Assembly (NCBI GenBank): GCA_012845835.1
Contig: JABAKD010000023.1
Location: 9,057,840 to 9,121,839, forward strand
DNA length: 64,000 nucleotides
Reading direction: 5' to 3'
From: Undaria pinnatifida
Lineage: Eukaryota; Sar; Phaeophyceae; Laminariales; Alariaceae
The translations under genes were made by a program, and so were the position numbers. The notes below the pieces were generated by a model. The model did not search any database, was not told the origin of the DNA, and was given only the letters and a program-made list of their open reading frames with translations. Below are positions 8,815-18,804 of the stretch, piece by piece; the stretch's first letter is position 1; the number at the start of each line of letters is the position of its first letter.

Positions 8815-9162
8815 ACTCCTGGACACCCGGCAATAACTCATGTGAGCTCTGTAAACCGACTGAGAAATACCCTGGGAACAGGTATAGTCCATACCCCTCG
8901 TGCTTGTACCCCTGTGCGGGTACGGACACGCTGGTATCACACATGTTGTACCCCACCCGAAACTCCCGCGGGTTTTGTGCAGCACCCATACACTGCCCAA
9001 AACTTCTGCGAGTTCTTCTGCGCAATAGCAAAATACATGCACCCCGAAATTATCTGTGAGTTCTGTAAGAAAAAATATACCCCTGCCCGAGACTTCTGTG
9101 AGTTCTGTAAGAAAAAAAATACCCCTACCCGAAACATTTGTGAGATCTGTTGCGGACCATAG
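8815..9162. repeat. R8 minisatellite array, unit about 45-55 bp
   Basis: Tandem units share CTGTGAGTTCTGTAAGAAAA, ATACCCCTGCCCGAAACTTC. They are cleanest at 9045-9150 and degrade leftwards. The long minus-strand open frame over it (8578-9249) encodes a repeated LTEVSGRGIFFLTE motif. The repeat itself explains this, so I do not call a gene. Confidence 0.8.
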
Positions 9163-9178
9163 CGCCAAATGCCTGTGG

Positions 9179-9437
9179 TAGACGCGTGCTACGATAGAGG
9201 TATCACTTTTCGTCTGAAATGGTTTCTGAATGACAGGGTTCTTTGACACAAAATCGTCGGAAAAACGCCATTATGTTTTGCATGATTCCCGTCGTGTACC
9301 TCGGTCATGATATTTTTCATCCGTGTAATCATTTTTACTTTTCTCTAAATCAGTTTTTGGGAGAGGTCTTAAGATCCCAAAATGAGAAAACTTCATAAAG
9401 AAAGTGGTGCACATCTCTATCGTAGCACGCTGTAGTA
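9179..9437 (+). mobile_element. M1 MITE, best complete simple copy
   Basis: Inverted termini are GACGCGTGCTACGATAGAGG (left) and CTCTATCGTAGCACGC (right, preceded by GTGGTGCACAT). Internal blocks in order: CTGAAATGGTTTCTGAATGA, CAAAATCGTCGG, GCATGATTCCCG, TTTTTCATCCG, CTCTAAATCAGTTTTTGGGA, GAGGTCTTAAGATCCC. This copy is a good reference for the family. No coding capacity. Confidence 0.85.
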
Positions 9438-10600
9438 TCAGTATCGTTGTAGTGACGTATCACAAATTGCTGCATTATTTCGTGTTGTGGCAGGTATACC
9501 GTAGCGCTGAATGTTGCAATCTCGCGATCGATACAACAAACAGGCGATTACTATCGACACAAAACGAAAACAATGCTCGAAGTGGGCGCGGACAAGTACG
9601 TTCCAGCACTCCAGCACTCCGGGTGGGGGGGCGGGTGGGGGGGCGTTGCGGATGACGTAGAGCTTGAAGTGCGCGACGAATCCGACGTTGTCGCCAGGAG
9701 AGCGGCCAGGGGGGCATCTCCCATCTGATGCCTGAAGCCCGCAAAGACCTGTGCAGACAGGCACGCATCGACACCAGCTCTCGGGCTCGCCAAGTACAAC
9801 TGTAGGCGAGGCAGGGTCCGACCTGGCGTGGGAGGCTGAGGAGTATTCCATGGTATCCACCGACCTCGTCGAAATCGAGTCCATGCGCGACGAACGCCGA
9901 GACGCTGCCTTGGGTACAGATCGCGCGATGACTGTGTTGGCCACCCTACGTCACCCTTCTTCGTTGGTCTGGTCTGGTGTTGTGGTGTCGCGTGACGAGT
10001 TTGCGTGGTGGTGTCCGGGCCCTCGTCCCGTCCCCCCGGGTCCGGAGGGCGTTGGTGCAGTGGGAAATCGAGTTATCTCTGCCTGCGTTCCAACCCCCCC
10101 TTTCCCCGCGCTTGCCTTGGCCGGAGAGTCGAGGCGGCTTCTACGACGGCACGGTGACACTGTCGATGGCTCTACTGAGGCACACAAGTTGATAGACACC
10201 GAACCTTTTCCCGTCCGCCTCGACGCCACCCCCCGGCGAACGAGGTGTCTGATACCCAGCGACGTGACGGCGTTGAACCCTGTCGCGACCCTGCCCCCCG
10301 CACGTTGTGCCAGCAAACACAGGAAAACAAAGCGCAACCCAGTGAACAATATCATGACTTTGACATGCTGGTAGTAGTGCAAAACACTGTAAAACAAAGA
10401 AAGCGTCATTCCACCCGTAGTCGGTGGTTTCTCGGTTGAAGAACCCAGCCAGTGTGAGTGTAATCAAGGCCAAAATAGAGTAAAAAACACCGGCAACTTG
10501 TGTTGTTTTACGTCCACATGATGATTGCATATTAGTTTAGTTACGATGATGGTCCCCTCTTGTGATACTACTGTACTGCTGCTTGTAAGCCCGCTGGGTG
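9438..10600. other. GC-rich stretch with long open frames of unknown meaning
   Basis: Between about 9580 and 10350 the base composition rises and frames are open on both strands (plus 9751-10374, 207 codons; minus 9438-9944 and 9951-10409). I find no recognisable domain in any of them. It lies just upstream of the LINE endonuclease fragment and could be its 5' region or a decayed gene. A GDNVGF hexapeptide on the minus strand is discussed among rejected items. Confidence 0.35.
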
Positions 10601-10722
10601 ATTGGGAAAGACGAAGTATGGAAAGAAAGAAGGAAATACGATGCTCGAAGCAAGAGGAGGAGACGCAGGAGGATTCGGAGGGTGACTTGGAAGCCACGCG
10701 CAGATGTAGGGGCCAGATCCAG

Positions 10723-11121
10723 AGCGAAGGAACTCATCGTTTGTACGTTAAACGTCCGCACGGTCACTTTCAAACACAAGAACGGCATAGGCCACGGCGA
10801 CGTGGTCCTGACTTTTTGCTAGGATGTAGGCTGTGACGTTGCAGGATTTAACGAGGTGAAGCGTGACGGGCAAAGTGTTTCGACAGCAGTCGGATTTATT
10901 GTGCTTTGCTTGGAGGCAGACGACAGCATGCACGGAAAAAAAAGATAATCACAAGCACGGGTAGCTGTTAGAGAGTAGATCGTGGCAGGTATTGACAACG
11001 ATGATATCGCGGTCGAATGCGTCGGTGTTCGATTGATTAAGGTCCGCCTCCAATCCGAAGGGAAATCTACGTGTGTGCATGCTGTAGGGAACGCTCCCAG
11101 AGTTGATGAGAGTACCAACGT
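10723..11121 (+). pseudogene. LINE retrotransposon, N-terminal endonuclease (APE-like) fragment
   Basis: One reading frame runs from AKELIVCTLNVRT through GCDVAGFNEVKRDGQ, GFIVLCLEADDSMHGKK, IVAGIDNDDIAVEC and VRLIKVRLQSEGKS to VDESTN, broken only by three stops (10820, about 10943 and about 10970). This is the first half of the apurinic-type endonuclease domain that non-LTR retrotransposons use to nick target DNA. The Asn of LNVRT and the Glu of FNEVKRDG sit at the metal- and DNA-binding positions. At 11121 the frame runs into the X1 segment. The second half of this domain is found in the other copy at 15469 onward. It is inactive. Confidence 0.85.
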
Positions 11122-11431
11122 GTTGATTGTATGCTTTGATATGATACGGCTATGATAACGGTTGAGTATAGTAGGGGTTTCCAGTGATAGATTGGCTACA
11201 TGGTGGCGAGAAATCGGGATGACGGAATTTGTTCCGGGTTGTTCTTGGCCGTCACTCTCCTTCCCCTCTCCTCCGTGTTCTTCTTTTACCGAGTGAGTCT
11301 TCTTCTCTCCACGTTGCGCCCCGGCATGCAGCCGTGATAATATATGATTTTCATTATGCATTTTCCTACCTGCTGCTGACGCAAAACCCCACGGCCGACT
11401 GTGCCATGGGTAAGCCCTCTACGCTTCGTAG
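11122..11431 (+). repeat. X1 segment (GT...AG ends) interrupting the LINE endonuclease, copy 1
   Basis: It starts GTGTTGATTGTATGCTTTGA and ends CTACGCTTCGTAG. It is about 310 bp and shared with 15160-15468 and 43314-43741 (shared blocks include GAGTATAGTAGGGGTTTCCA, CTTCTTCTCTCCACGTTGCG and TGCAATGGGTA-type ends). It falls inside the endonuclease domain between DESTN and the helix that follows in related LINEs. It could be an intron-like insertion carried by the element or a nested mobile element. Confidence 0.65.
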
Positions 11432-12500
11432 GGATTAACAAACGCGATGATTATCGCGTATCGTACGCGGTACTATTCCTGTTCGAAGCAAAAGGGTGTC
11501 GCGAAAAAAGAGCCCTCCCTATGGAAAAGGGCGAGCTGGGTGTCTGATTTGAACCATGCTTGAGGGCGAGGTCAAAATCTGGGTGGTGTGGACGTGAAAG
11601 CCTTGGCAAAGAGAGCGGGGAGCTCTCAGCGGGCCAAGATGCGGGAGCTGGAAGAGCTGCTCGCAAGAAGGGACCAACTCGAGAAATAAACCGAGGGTGG
11701 TTTCCGTTATGGTCTCGGGGCCATCGACCATATTTCGACAGGATGGGACGAGTTGTACCGATTCGAAGGTCGGATTGAGGAATGAAAACTCATCATGTGC
11801 GAATACTCGCAAATACTCCTCGAGCTCTCTTTACAACAGGAGCAAATTCGAGAGATTTCGCAGCCAACCCAGAAAGAAGATAGGGGAACGGGCTTGGCCA
11901 GGTGTATGTCACAGCTCGTAATCCCACTGCTTGAGACTGGGAGCGAGAGCATTGCACAGCAGCAGCCACAGGAGCAATAGCAGCAGTTCGAGGCGGAGGA
12001 AGACGGGATGTGGTTGAGGCCAACAGATATAATATGGTGGAGTTGGAGACGGGGGAGGAAGAACAAGAGGAGTTGTTGAAGCTGCACCGAAGCAGCAGCA
12101 GCAGCTGCAACTTCCAGCGGCACCACCCCCTGTTTGGGAGTCACAGCTCGTAATCCTACTACTTAAGACTGGGAGCGAGAGCACTGCATAGCAGCAGCCG
12201 CCGCCGCAGCAGCAGCAGCAGCGGTTTGAAGCGGGGGGACAAGGCATGGTGATTGATGTGGGCAACAAGAGGGGGGATTTGGAGACGGGGGAGAAGGGAT
12301 GGCTCGACGGCTTGGTTGTGAAACTAAACCTCGAGCCGAATCTGTCGTGCTCCATGGGAGCGGCGGCTGCTGAGCCCATTGACGTATGGGCGAGGGCTGA
12401 AATCGGGACAAGGTAGCTGGTTGCGATGGAGGACGCTGGGTGTGGTAGGCACGGACACCCAGGCAGGGAACCCTTCCCACCGTTTGCACCAGACAAAGGC
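11432..12500 (+). pseudogene. Decayed coding-like sequence, glutamine-rich, unknown
   Basis: Plus-strand frames here read like former protein with frameshifts: VKALAKRAGSSQRAKMRELE, a Gln-rich helical part (LLELSLQQEQIREISQ) and GEKGWLDGLVVKLNLEP followed by LSCSMGAAAAEPIDVW. I do not recognise the family. A tandem duplication of about 232 bp (from 11911 and from 12143; AGCTCGTAATCC.. GAGACTGGGAGCGAGAGCA) lies within it. It follows the LINE fragment, but these peptides do not match the expected continuation of the endonuclease. Confidence 0.35.
11911..12330. repeat. Tandem duplication, offset about 232 bp, with CAG tracts
   Basis: CACAGCTCGTAATCCCACTG, ..GAGACTGGGAGCGAGAGCAT and GCACAGCAGCAGCC recur as CACAGCTCGTAATCCTACTA, AGACTGGGAGCGAGAGCACT and GCATAGCAGCAGCC, each followed by a CAG tract and TTGGAGACGGGGGAG. 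Confidence 0.75.
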
Positions 12501-13450
12501 AACAATCAGGTCATATCATGTAGCCATTTTCCCGCCTGTGCGTTGTCGTCATTCTAGATAGAGTAATACACCAGGTAATAATGGAGTTTGCTGTGTGAAA
12601 ATTCTTCATACGACGTATGAACTGTCGAGATATATAACACTGCTAACTCTAGTCTACGGCAGCAGTATTTGACTGATGTCGTAGCGATTGCATGTTATCC
12701 TTTGTGGCTGAGGCGTTATCTTTTCGCATTATTTGCGGCTCGCATTATATGCGGTGAAGACTTCGTTTTTCGCGTTTTATCATAGCAAAGGGCAGAGTAG
12801 CTTGGCCCAAGGGACCGGCAGGGTAAATGATTGTGGCTGTCGCCCAGCCCCTCTTGCCCCGACCACCGGCAACTGTGATTGCTTGTGGTATGATAGCTCT
12901 GCTGATCAACCGGTTACTACTACAGACCATTTCAACTCCCCCCGCCTTTATCATGCGCGTGTGCAGAGTATTCTGGTACGTGCTGTATCTGTATGCCGTA
13001 GTACCAAAAAGAATGAGCAGGGGGAATAGGGTAGATTATAAGGCTCATATATTCCGCAGGTGCTCAAACATTTTATGTACGTAGTATATAAGCATTTTGA
13101 GTCCGAACGAAAATGGCCAATAGGCCTGCGTTTGTTATAGAGTTACCTGATACCGTATTAGACTAGACTATATATAGTCTACGCGTTTTAGTCAAGCTTT
13201 TCAAACATTTTAAAGGATCGTTATTTCTTCATCACCGTAGCTTATCAAGTTGCAGCATGGATTGAAACTCCTGCAGCACTGTGATACTACGTGTCGCTCT
13301 TTCGGGAAGGAACGTGCGGAATAACTTGACCCTCGATAGAACAACATCGTGATGTGTAGCGAGGCGTTTGCGCTATGATTTATCGGTACTCTGAAACAGA
13401 AAGAAACACGCGGTTGAATTCGTGCTACACCGGCATCAAACAGTTGTCGA
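12501..13450. other. Unassigned stretch
   Basis: No gene or element is recognised. A short inverted motif TAGACTAGACTATATATAGTCT lies at about 13160-13180. Confidence 0.5.
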
Positions 13451-13485
13451 GTCAACTCTGAAACATACCGACTTTATTTCGGGAT

Positions 13486-13755
13486 TTGCGGCGAATGGCG
13501 ATATATGCGTTTGTTCGGGTAGGAGAAACCCGTTCGAGAAAGGTCTCAAACTCGACGAGTTCGATAAGTCTGAGCCCGAGGGCGACTGGCCTTTTTCGTG
13601 AACTCGTGGAATGCTTGATGTGGTTTGAGAACCAGACACGTCCGGACATTGCCAACGTAGTGAGATCGGTGGCTAGGTGCACGGATTCGCCGAGGAAGGT
13701 ACAATGGAAGACTCTGCAGTTAGTTTGTGTTCTCGTTTTCACCGGGATTTTATGA
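13486..13755 (+). pseudogene. Ty1/Copia retrotransposon polyprotein relic (end of reverse transcriptase)
   Basis: The open frame contains FRELVECLMWFENQTRPDIA followed by NVVRSVARCTDSPRKVQWK. This matches the highly conserved Copia block of type Y.xxVGSLMWLxxxTRPDIA..V..xxR..xxP...HW that links reverse transcriptase to RNase H. Neither the catalytic YxDD segment upstream nor RNase H downstream is seen, and no LTRs are recognised. It ends at a stop just before an M1 insertion. A Copia relic is well supported by this motif alone; the rest of the element is missing. Confidence 0.8.
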
Positions 13756-13942
13756 TGAAAACTTGATTTTGGAGAACGATGAAATATCTCATTCTTTGGT
13801 ACGTTAGGTTCGCTGTTTCTTCTTCTACAGTTTGGTGATGATTTGGAGATTTTTCGTTTCCACTTCAGTATTGGATCGGTGATCATGGACGTTGTGTCGT
13901 ATATTATGAGCTGGAAAAGGACATTTTGGGGCTTGGGGACGG

Positions 13943-14196
13943 AACGAACGCATGCTACGATAGGGGTAACACTTTTCTGCTTTTTGGTTTGCCCAATGAC
14001 GGAGCTCCTCAACCCAAAATCGTCGGAAACTGTCCATTTTTTGCCAGATTCTCGTTCTATACCTAGGCCATGGGATTTTTCATCCGGTCAGCAGTATTAT
14101 TTTTCTCCAAATCAGTTTTTGAGAGAGATCTTAAGCTCCTAAACTAAGCAACCTTAGGTTAAAAGTGGAGCACCTCTATCGTAGCACGCGTCAACG
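13943..14196 (+). mobile_element. M1 MITE
   Basis: Termini GCATGCTACGATAGGGGTAA and CACCTCTATCGTAGCACGCG. The internal blocks GACGGAGCTCCTCAACCCAA, AATCGTCGGAAA, CCTAGGCCATGGGATTTTTC and GAGATCTTAAGCTCC are in family order. The element is about 250 bp. Confidence 0.85.
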
Positions 14197-14384
14197 GTTT
14201 TAGCAAACTGCCCGGGGTCAGCCCTGCGTAACCAGTCTATGGTTTTCTCAAACCAGCCCAGTCGTGAGACCCAGCTGAGCCAAATCGTTTAGCTTATTTC
14301 CTGCGAGGAGGGGTCACGCCCACCTGCTACCGCTTGTACGGGGTAGGATTTGCTTGACCACGTAGTGGATTCGGGAAGGCTCGC

Positions 14385-14462
14385 TAATTTCGAAAAGTGT
14401 CTCAAACTCGACGAGTTCGATACGTCTGAATCTGAGGGCGACTAACTTTCTCGCGAGCTAAA
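14385..14462 (+). repeat. Partial duplicate of Copia-relic sequence
   Basis: TCTCAAACTCGACGAGTTCG and ATACGTCTGAATCTGAGGGC-GACT repeat the sequence at 13530-13590 within the Copia relic. The two lie on either side of the M1 at 13943-14196. Confidence 0.7.
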
Positions 14463-15159
14463 CGGAGTATTGATTTTTCTTGACTTTTGAAAACGGATAA
14501 GAATTTTGCATATATTAGCTGGATTTTGGATTTTTTAGAAATGCGTAGTATTTTGATAGGTAAGTAACTGTTTCTTAGCTTTCGAAATAGATCTAATACT
14601 TATCACGATTGCGTTGTCTAATATATATGGCATTATTTTACTCTAGATTTGAGCATTTGGGATCTGCACGGATTTTTGGTATGCACCCAGCCGGAAGGCA
14701 TTTGTGAACTTCGAAGGTGGAGTTTTCTAGACTGCTGCTGTCCAATCACACTTACTTGCTGGCAGCTCTATTCTATGGAGCAAATAACCGTTTTATAAGG
14801 AAGGCTGAGTGCTGATAATGGGACCGATGTTTGAGTTTTCGGATTTTTGAATTTGGAATCTGGATTTCATCTTTGATTTTCGCCCTATGTTTGGATCTCG
14901 GATTCGAGTTTTGTGTTTTTGGACTTAATATTTTATTACTTGGATCTTAGATTCGCGAAGATTGATGTTGGATACTATCCCTGAATTGTGTCTCTAGAAT
15001 TATGGAGTAGTGTTTTTCAAGGACTATGGTCCTGCAATCTTTCTTTTTTGTCAAAGTAGTACTGGGAGGATATTGATTAGCCGCATTTTTCAATGAATCG
15101 TTTTACCCTGATGATATGATAATATAGCATCATGCCGTATCATTTACGTAGCAGGGAAG
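14463..15159. other. AT-rich unassigned stretch
   Basis: It is rich in GGATTTTTGGATTT-type iterations (14470-14960) with no ORFs of note. Nothing recognisable. Confidence 0.5.
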
Positions 15160-15468
15160 CTGTTGATTCTATGCTTGGATATGATACGACTATGATGATG
15201 GATGAGTATAGTATGGGTTTCCAGTGATAAATTCGCTACGTGGTAGCGGGATATCGGGATGACGGAATACATCACAGGCTGTTAGCCGTCACCTCTCCTC
15301 CTCCTCTCCTCCTTGTTCTTCTTCTACAGGGTGAGTCTTCTTCTCTCCACGTTGCGCCCCGGCATGGAGCCGTAGTAATATAAGATATTCATGATGCATT
15401 TGTCTACCTGCTGCTGACCCACTATCCCACGGCTGTTGTGCAATGGGTAGGCCTTCTGCGCTTCGTAG
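15160..15468 (+). repeat. X1 segment, copy 2, at the same LINE position
   Basis: It starts CTGTTGATTCTATGCTTGGA and ends CTGCGCTTCGTAG. It is collinear with copy 1 over its whole length (309 versus 310 bp) and followed by the C-terminal endonuclease half of the LINE. LINE sequence is not recognised upstream of it, so this LINE copy is 5' truncated at or near the X1 start. Confidence 0.65.
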
Positions 15469-18055
15469 GGATTAACAAATACAACGAGAAACACCGCGCT
15501 TATTGTTTGCACTTAGCGAGGTGGTCATGGGGATCCCCAGCGGGGCGCTTCCTTGTCCTCATGGGCACGAATGCTCTTACTGGCATACAATGGATTGGAG
15601 GTGGGCCAACCGCAAAGTGCTGGGCACATACGGGTGTGATGAATTGATCGATAACGGAGGGCGACTTTCACAACGTGCAACAGACAACAAGCTCGATCTC
15701 CCCAACACATGATGCTCTGCCGGCACTTGCGGAATATCGTACACGTTCTCAAACCCCGAACCGTGGAAAGGCCCAGTATCCATTCGATTACGTCCTGGTA
15801 CTTCAAGATGGCAGACAGACGACTGGTGTGCAGAATCATTGTGCTGACTCCGCCCTGCGAAACTCCTGAGTCGGACCATATTCTCGGCTTAGGAAGTTTT
15901 TGCTTCTTCGGTCACTTTCGGGTCACTTTTGACCGAATGGACGGAAGAGAGTCAGCGTAGACCGGCGGGCTGTTGACCTACCAAGGTTGATGGCGGGCCC
16001 CGATCTCCTAGCGGACCTCAAGACCGTTGCTGTGGTAGGTGGGGTATATTTGGCGGTTCTGGTTGCGGTGACTTGGAACTACGCGCGCGAATGGCTCCTC
16101 CGTTCATTTGCAGCCGCCATGCCATGGAATGGTGCAATCTACGCCGCACCAAACAGATCAGTCCGACACAAATTCACTGAGGTACGGAGTCGCTCGGGTG
16201 AGTGGTTCAAACCCACTTCTAGTGGCAACAGGAATACCCCCCCTTTGCGTAGCCATGGTATCAATAAAGCGACAACCACCCAACTGTTCTCCTCTTCATC
16301 CGGTGCTACTATCCGTAGCGCTGATGAAATGTCCATATGATCGCGGCGCTAACTGAGACCCTGCTGTGGGAACATGTAGCCTTGTATTAGGTGGAAGAAA
16401 AAGCACCGAGGGGTCGGTGTGCGACCCCGAGGAGACGAAAGTGGAGTTGGATGCGTAATGGTAGGCAAGGGACCACGTGATGAAACAGTTTTGTTCTGCT
16501 CCGAACGATTGTAGTCCACGGCGGGCCTTGAAGGGGATTATTAAGGTGTGTAGAGGTTCTTCGTCGAAGAGTATGTCAGTCAATTCGAAGGGCGTATTCG
16601 AGAAGACGATCAGATTGGCTTCTACAAGCATGTCAAGGGGATCGATGTAGAAGGGAAGAGAACGTTTAACTCGAGGTATATCAAGAAGGAGAAAAATTGA
16701 TAGCTACGAGACAATGTTCTCATCTAGGATCGTTGGGAGATGTAGTTAGATAAACTACAAAACATCAATTTGCCGGTCCATGGCCCGACATCATGAGCGA
16801 GCCCAAAGTTTGCCCCCTGTGCAGGCCGCAAGATGAATATTCAGTCTAGGTACGAAGTGGAATAACCGATCCGTGCGATGGCGAGCCGCAAGACGGCCGG
16901 GCCTGATGGCCTCCGGGCCAAATTCCTGACGATCTTCGCTGACGAAGGAGAATCGGGCACGCTCCACGGCTAGGGCAGTAGCACGAGATCTTCGTCGCTG
17001 TGTGGAAGGGAAGTGGCATTTCGCAACAATGGGAACAAGACGCAACGATCAAGGTTCTGCTCAAGAAAGGAGATCGGACGGAGCGTGACAATTATAGCGG
17101 CAACTCCTTCATGGTGCACGCCGGCGAACCACTCCTCAAAGTCATTGTGCGGGTCACTCCCGTGACTACTGCGAGGGCGAAGGTGTTTTGCCGGAGGAAC
17201 ACTGTCGAGTTGACCCCAGCGCTCAACAGTTGACATGACCTTCGGAGTATGACGACAGCAAGAACTGGCGCGGAAAAAAGACACCCTGTACCCATTGCTT
17301 CGTCGACTCCCCCTCGACATATGTATCTGTTTAGAGAATTTTTCTGTGAACTATCCCAGCTCGATTCGGCGTGCCACCGAAAAGTCTCCTTGCTATCCGC
17401 CAATCGCACGACTCCAGGCGAGCAGGCGTGCGGTTAGACGATGGTGAGTGCTCGGATATGTTCGACGCGGAGGTTCGGCAAGGGTATGCGCTTGGGCATC
17501 TGTTATGCCTCATGTTTTTCGTGGCGGTAAAGTGTGTGGCTGACAAACATTTATTTGCTGACGCAGCCATCATGGACAGTATGGTGTAGCTTCGAGGATA
17601 GAAGCAGAAGGGAGATAAGAAGGCCAGACCACAGGGGGGGAAGAGTAGTCGGGCGGGGGAATGAGGAGCAGCCCAAGGAGTTGTGGGGCATGCTGCACGC
17701 TGCCAATGCGTAATTCGTATCGTGATCTCCAGGAGGGTTGCAGAGGATGGATCGCACCCTATCCTACGCTGACGTGAGCTTAAAAAACGAACACTGCCGG
17801 GAGCCTTATGGCGACGGCGCCGGCTCGAGGAAGATATTCTTCGCAGGTTTGGTGGTATGTGTAGGAGCTTTTTCCGCGGGGCGTCATGGAACTGGTCGGG
17901 GGCAATGACTACTCCGACCGAAAAGAGAAGGAGTGGAGAGAAGCACACTTCCAAGAATATCTAAACGAGGAGTTCGGCGTCCAGTTCGAATGGTAGCACG
18001 GCGGGACGATCGAGATCTTCCTGCGGAAAAGGGCAGGGGGCGGAAAGGCTTAGAC
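15469..18055 (+). pseudogene. LINE retrotransposon, endonuclease C-terminal half to C-terminus, decayed
   Basis: Fragments in three frames follow the order of one LINE protein. First comes the endonuclease end: VLMGTNALTG (in place of the DxNxRTG motif), KVLGTYGCDELIDNGGRL, NRGKAQYPFDYVLV and the ..PESDH catalytic end (15550-15880). A linker follows (AVDLPRLMAGPDLLADLK at about 15970; FVEEYVSQFEGRIREDDQIG at about 16560). The reverse transcriptase begins KTAGPDGLRAKFL (about 16880), IKVLLKKGDRTERDNYSG (about 17050) and FGVPPKSLLAIRQ (about 17367), then VRLDDGECSDMFD. The catalytic YADD is decayed to HAAN (about 17690). Then SPGGLQRM is joined directly to DRTLSYADV (about 17740-17770), an internal deletion, followed by RKIFFAGLV and FGVQFEW near 17990. 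It encodes no active enzyme. Confidence 0.85.
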
Positions 18056-18109
18056 CGGCAATGCGACGCGCGATGGTTGTAACCGCGACAACAGGACCGT
18101 TGGAGTCAT

Positions 18110-18540
18110 CCCACGCTGAGGGTGCGGTAGAATCTTCCAGGGCTGTTTACGAGTGAGGTCAAACCTCACGGGTCGGGTGGGGTCAAGTCGGGTCAGCTGA
18201 CCCGACCCGACCCGCGAATGTTTCGAGACGTCTTTATCCGACCCGATCCGACCCGCGATATTTGGAAACCCTCTGACCTGGCCCGATCTGACCCGCGAGA
18301 TTTTAGAAGCTCTTGACCCGAGCCGACCCGAACCGTGAGATTTGAAAAACTCCTGACCCAACTTGACCCAACCCGCGTGATTTGAAAACCTCTCGACCTG
18401 ACCCGACCCGGCCCGACTCGCCATACTCCGAGTAACTCATAAGGTGCGGGTTTTATGCACGGGTCAGGTTGAATGGACCCGTGACATATCTCACGGGTCA
18501 CAGTCGAAAAGTCACGGGTCAAACGATGTCTGGATATGAC
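18110..18540. repeat. ~50-bp minisatellite containing GGGTC runs, locus 1
   Basis: About five to seven units each combine a few GACCC pentamers with a spacer of type GCGAGATTTTAGAAGCTCTT or GTGAGATTTGAAAAACTCCT. The spacer keeps GATTT(G)AAAA while the pentamers vary, so the unit is the pentamer run plus its spacer. The Arg/Gly/Ser-rich minus frames are repeat readings. Confidence 0.8.
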
Positions 18541-18543
18541 CCA

Positions 18544-18804
18544 GGCTACGGTAGGGGGGTCCCCTTTTGGGCCTTTTATTTCAGTGGCTAGGAGTCACTC
18601 GCGCGAGTAACCCCTTTGTTCCTATGCAATCTTACGTTTTCTTTATGTTTCACATTGTGACGAAATCAATCCGCAACATGCAAAGGTGATCTAAGCTGCG
18701 CCAAACGAAGTACCTAAACCATCTTCATCCGTAGGATACAGAGCTACTCGTGCGAGTGGCTCAAACACACCAGTGAAAATGGGGGTACCCCCCCTACCGT
18801 AGCC
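18544..18804 (+). mobile_element. M3 MITE, complete
   Basis: Inverted termini GGCTACGGTAGGGGGGTCCC (left) and GGTACCCCCCCTACCGTAGC C (right) bound a 261-bp non-coding element. A second pair of inverted motifs lies inside, CACTCGCGCGAGTAAC and CTACTCGTGCGAGTGGC. The similarity of the ends may extend into GACC(A/C)A outside them. The target duplication is not clear. Confidence 0.75.

Noticed and set aside
8578-9249. 223-codon minus-strand open frame
   Set aside because: It is explained by the R8 minisatellite, whose unit length keeps a frame open. No motif outside the repeat.
9600-9770. Minus-strand reading with HQMGDAPLAAL and PGDNVGF, reminiscent of translation elongation factor 1-alpha domain 2
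   Set aside because: Only a short stretch matches, it needs a frameshift, and the flanking sequence does not continue as the family would. Too weak to call a gene fragment.
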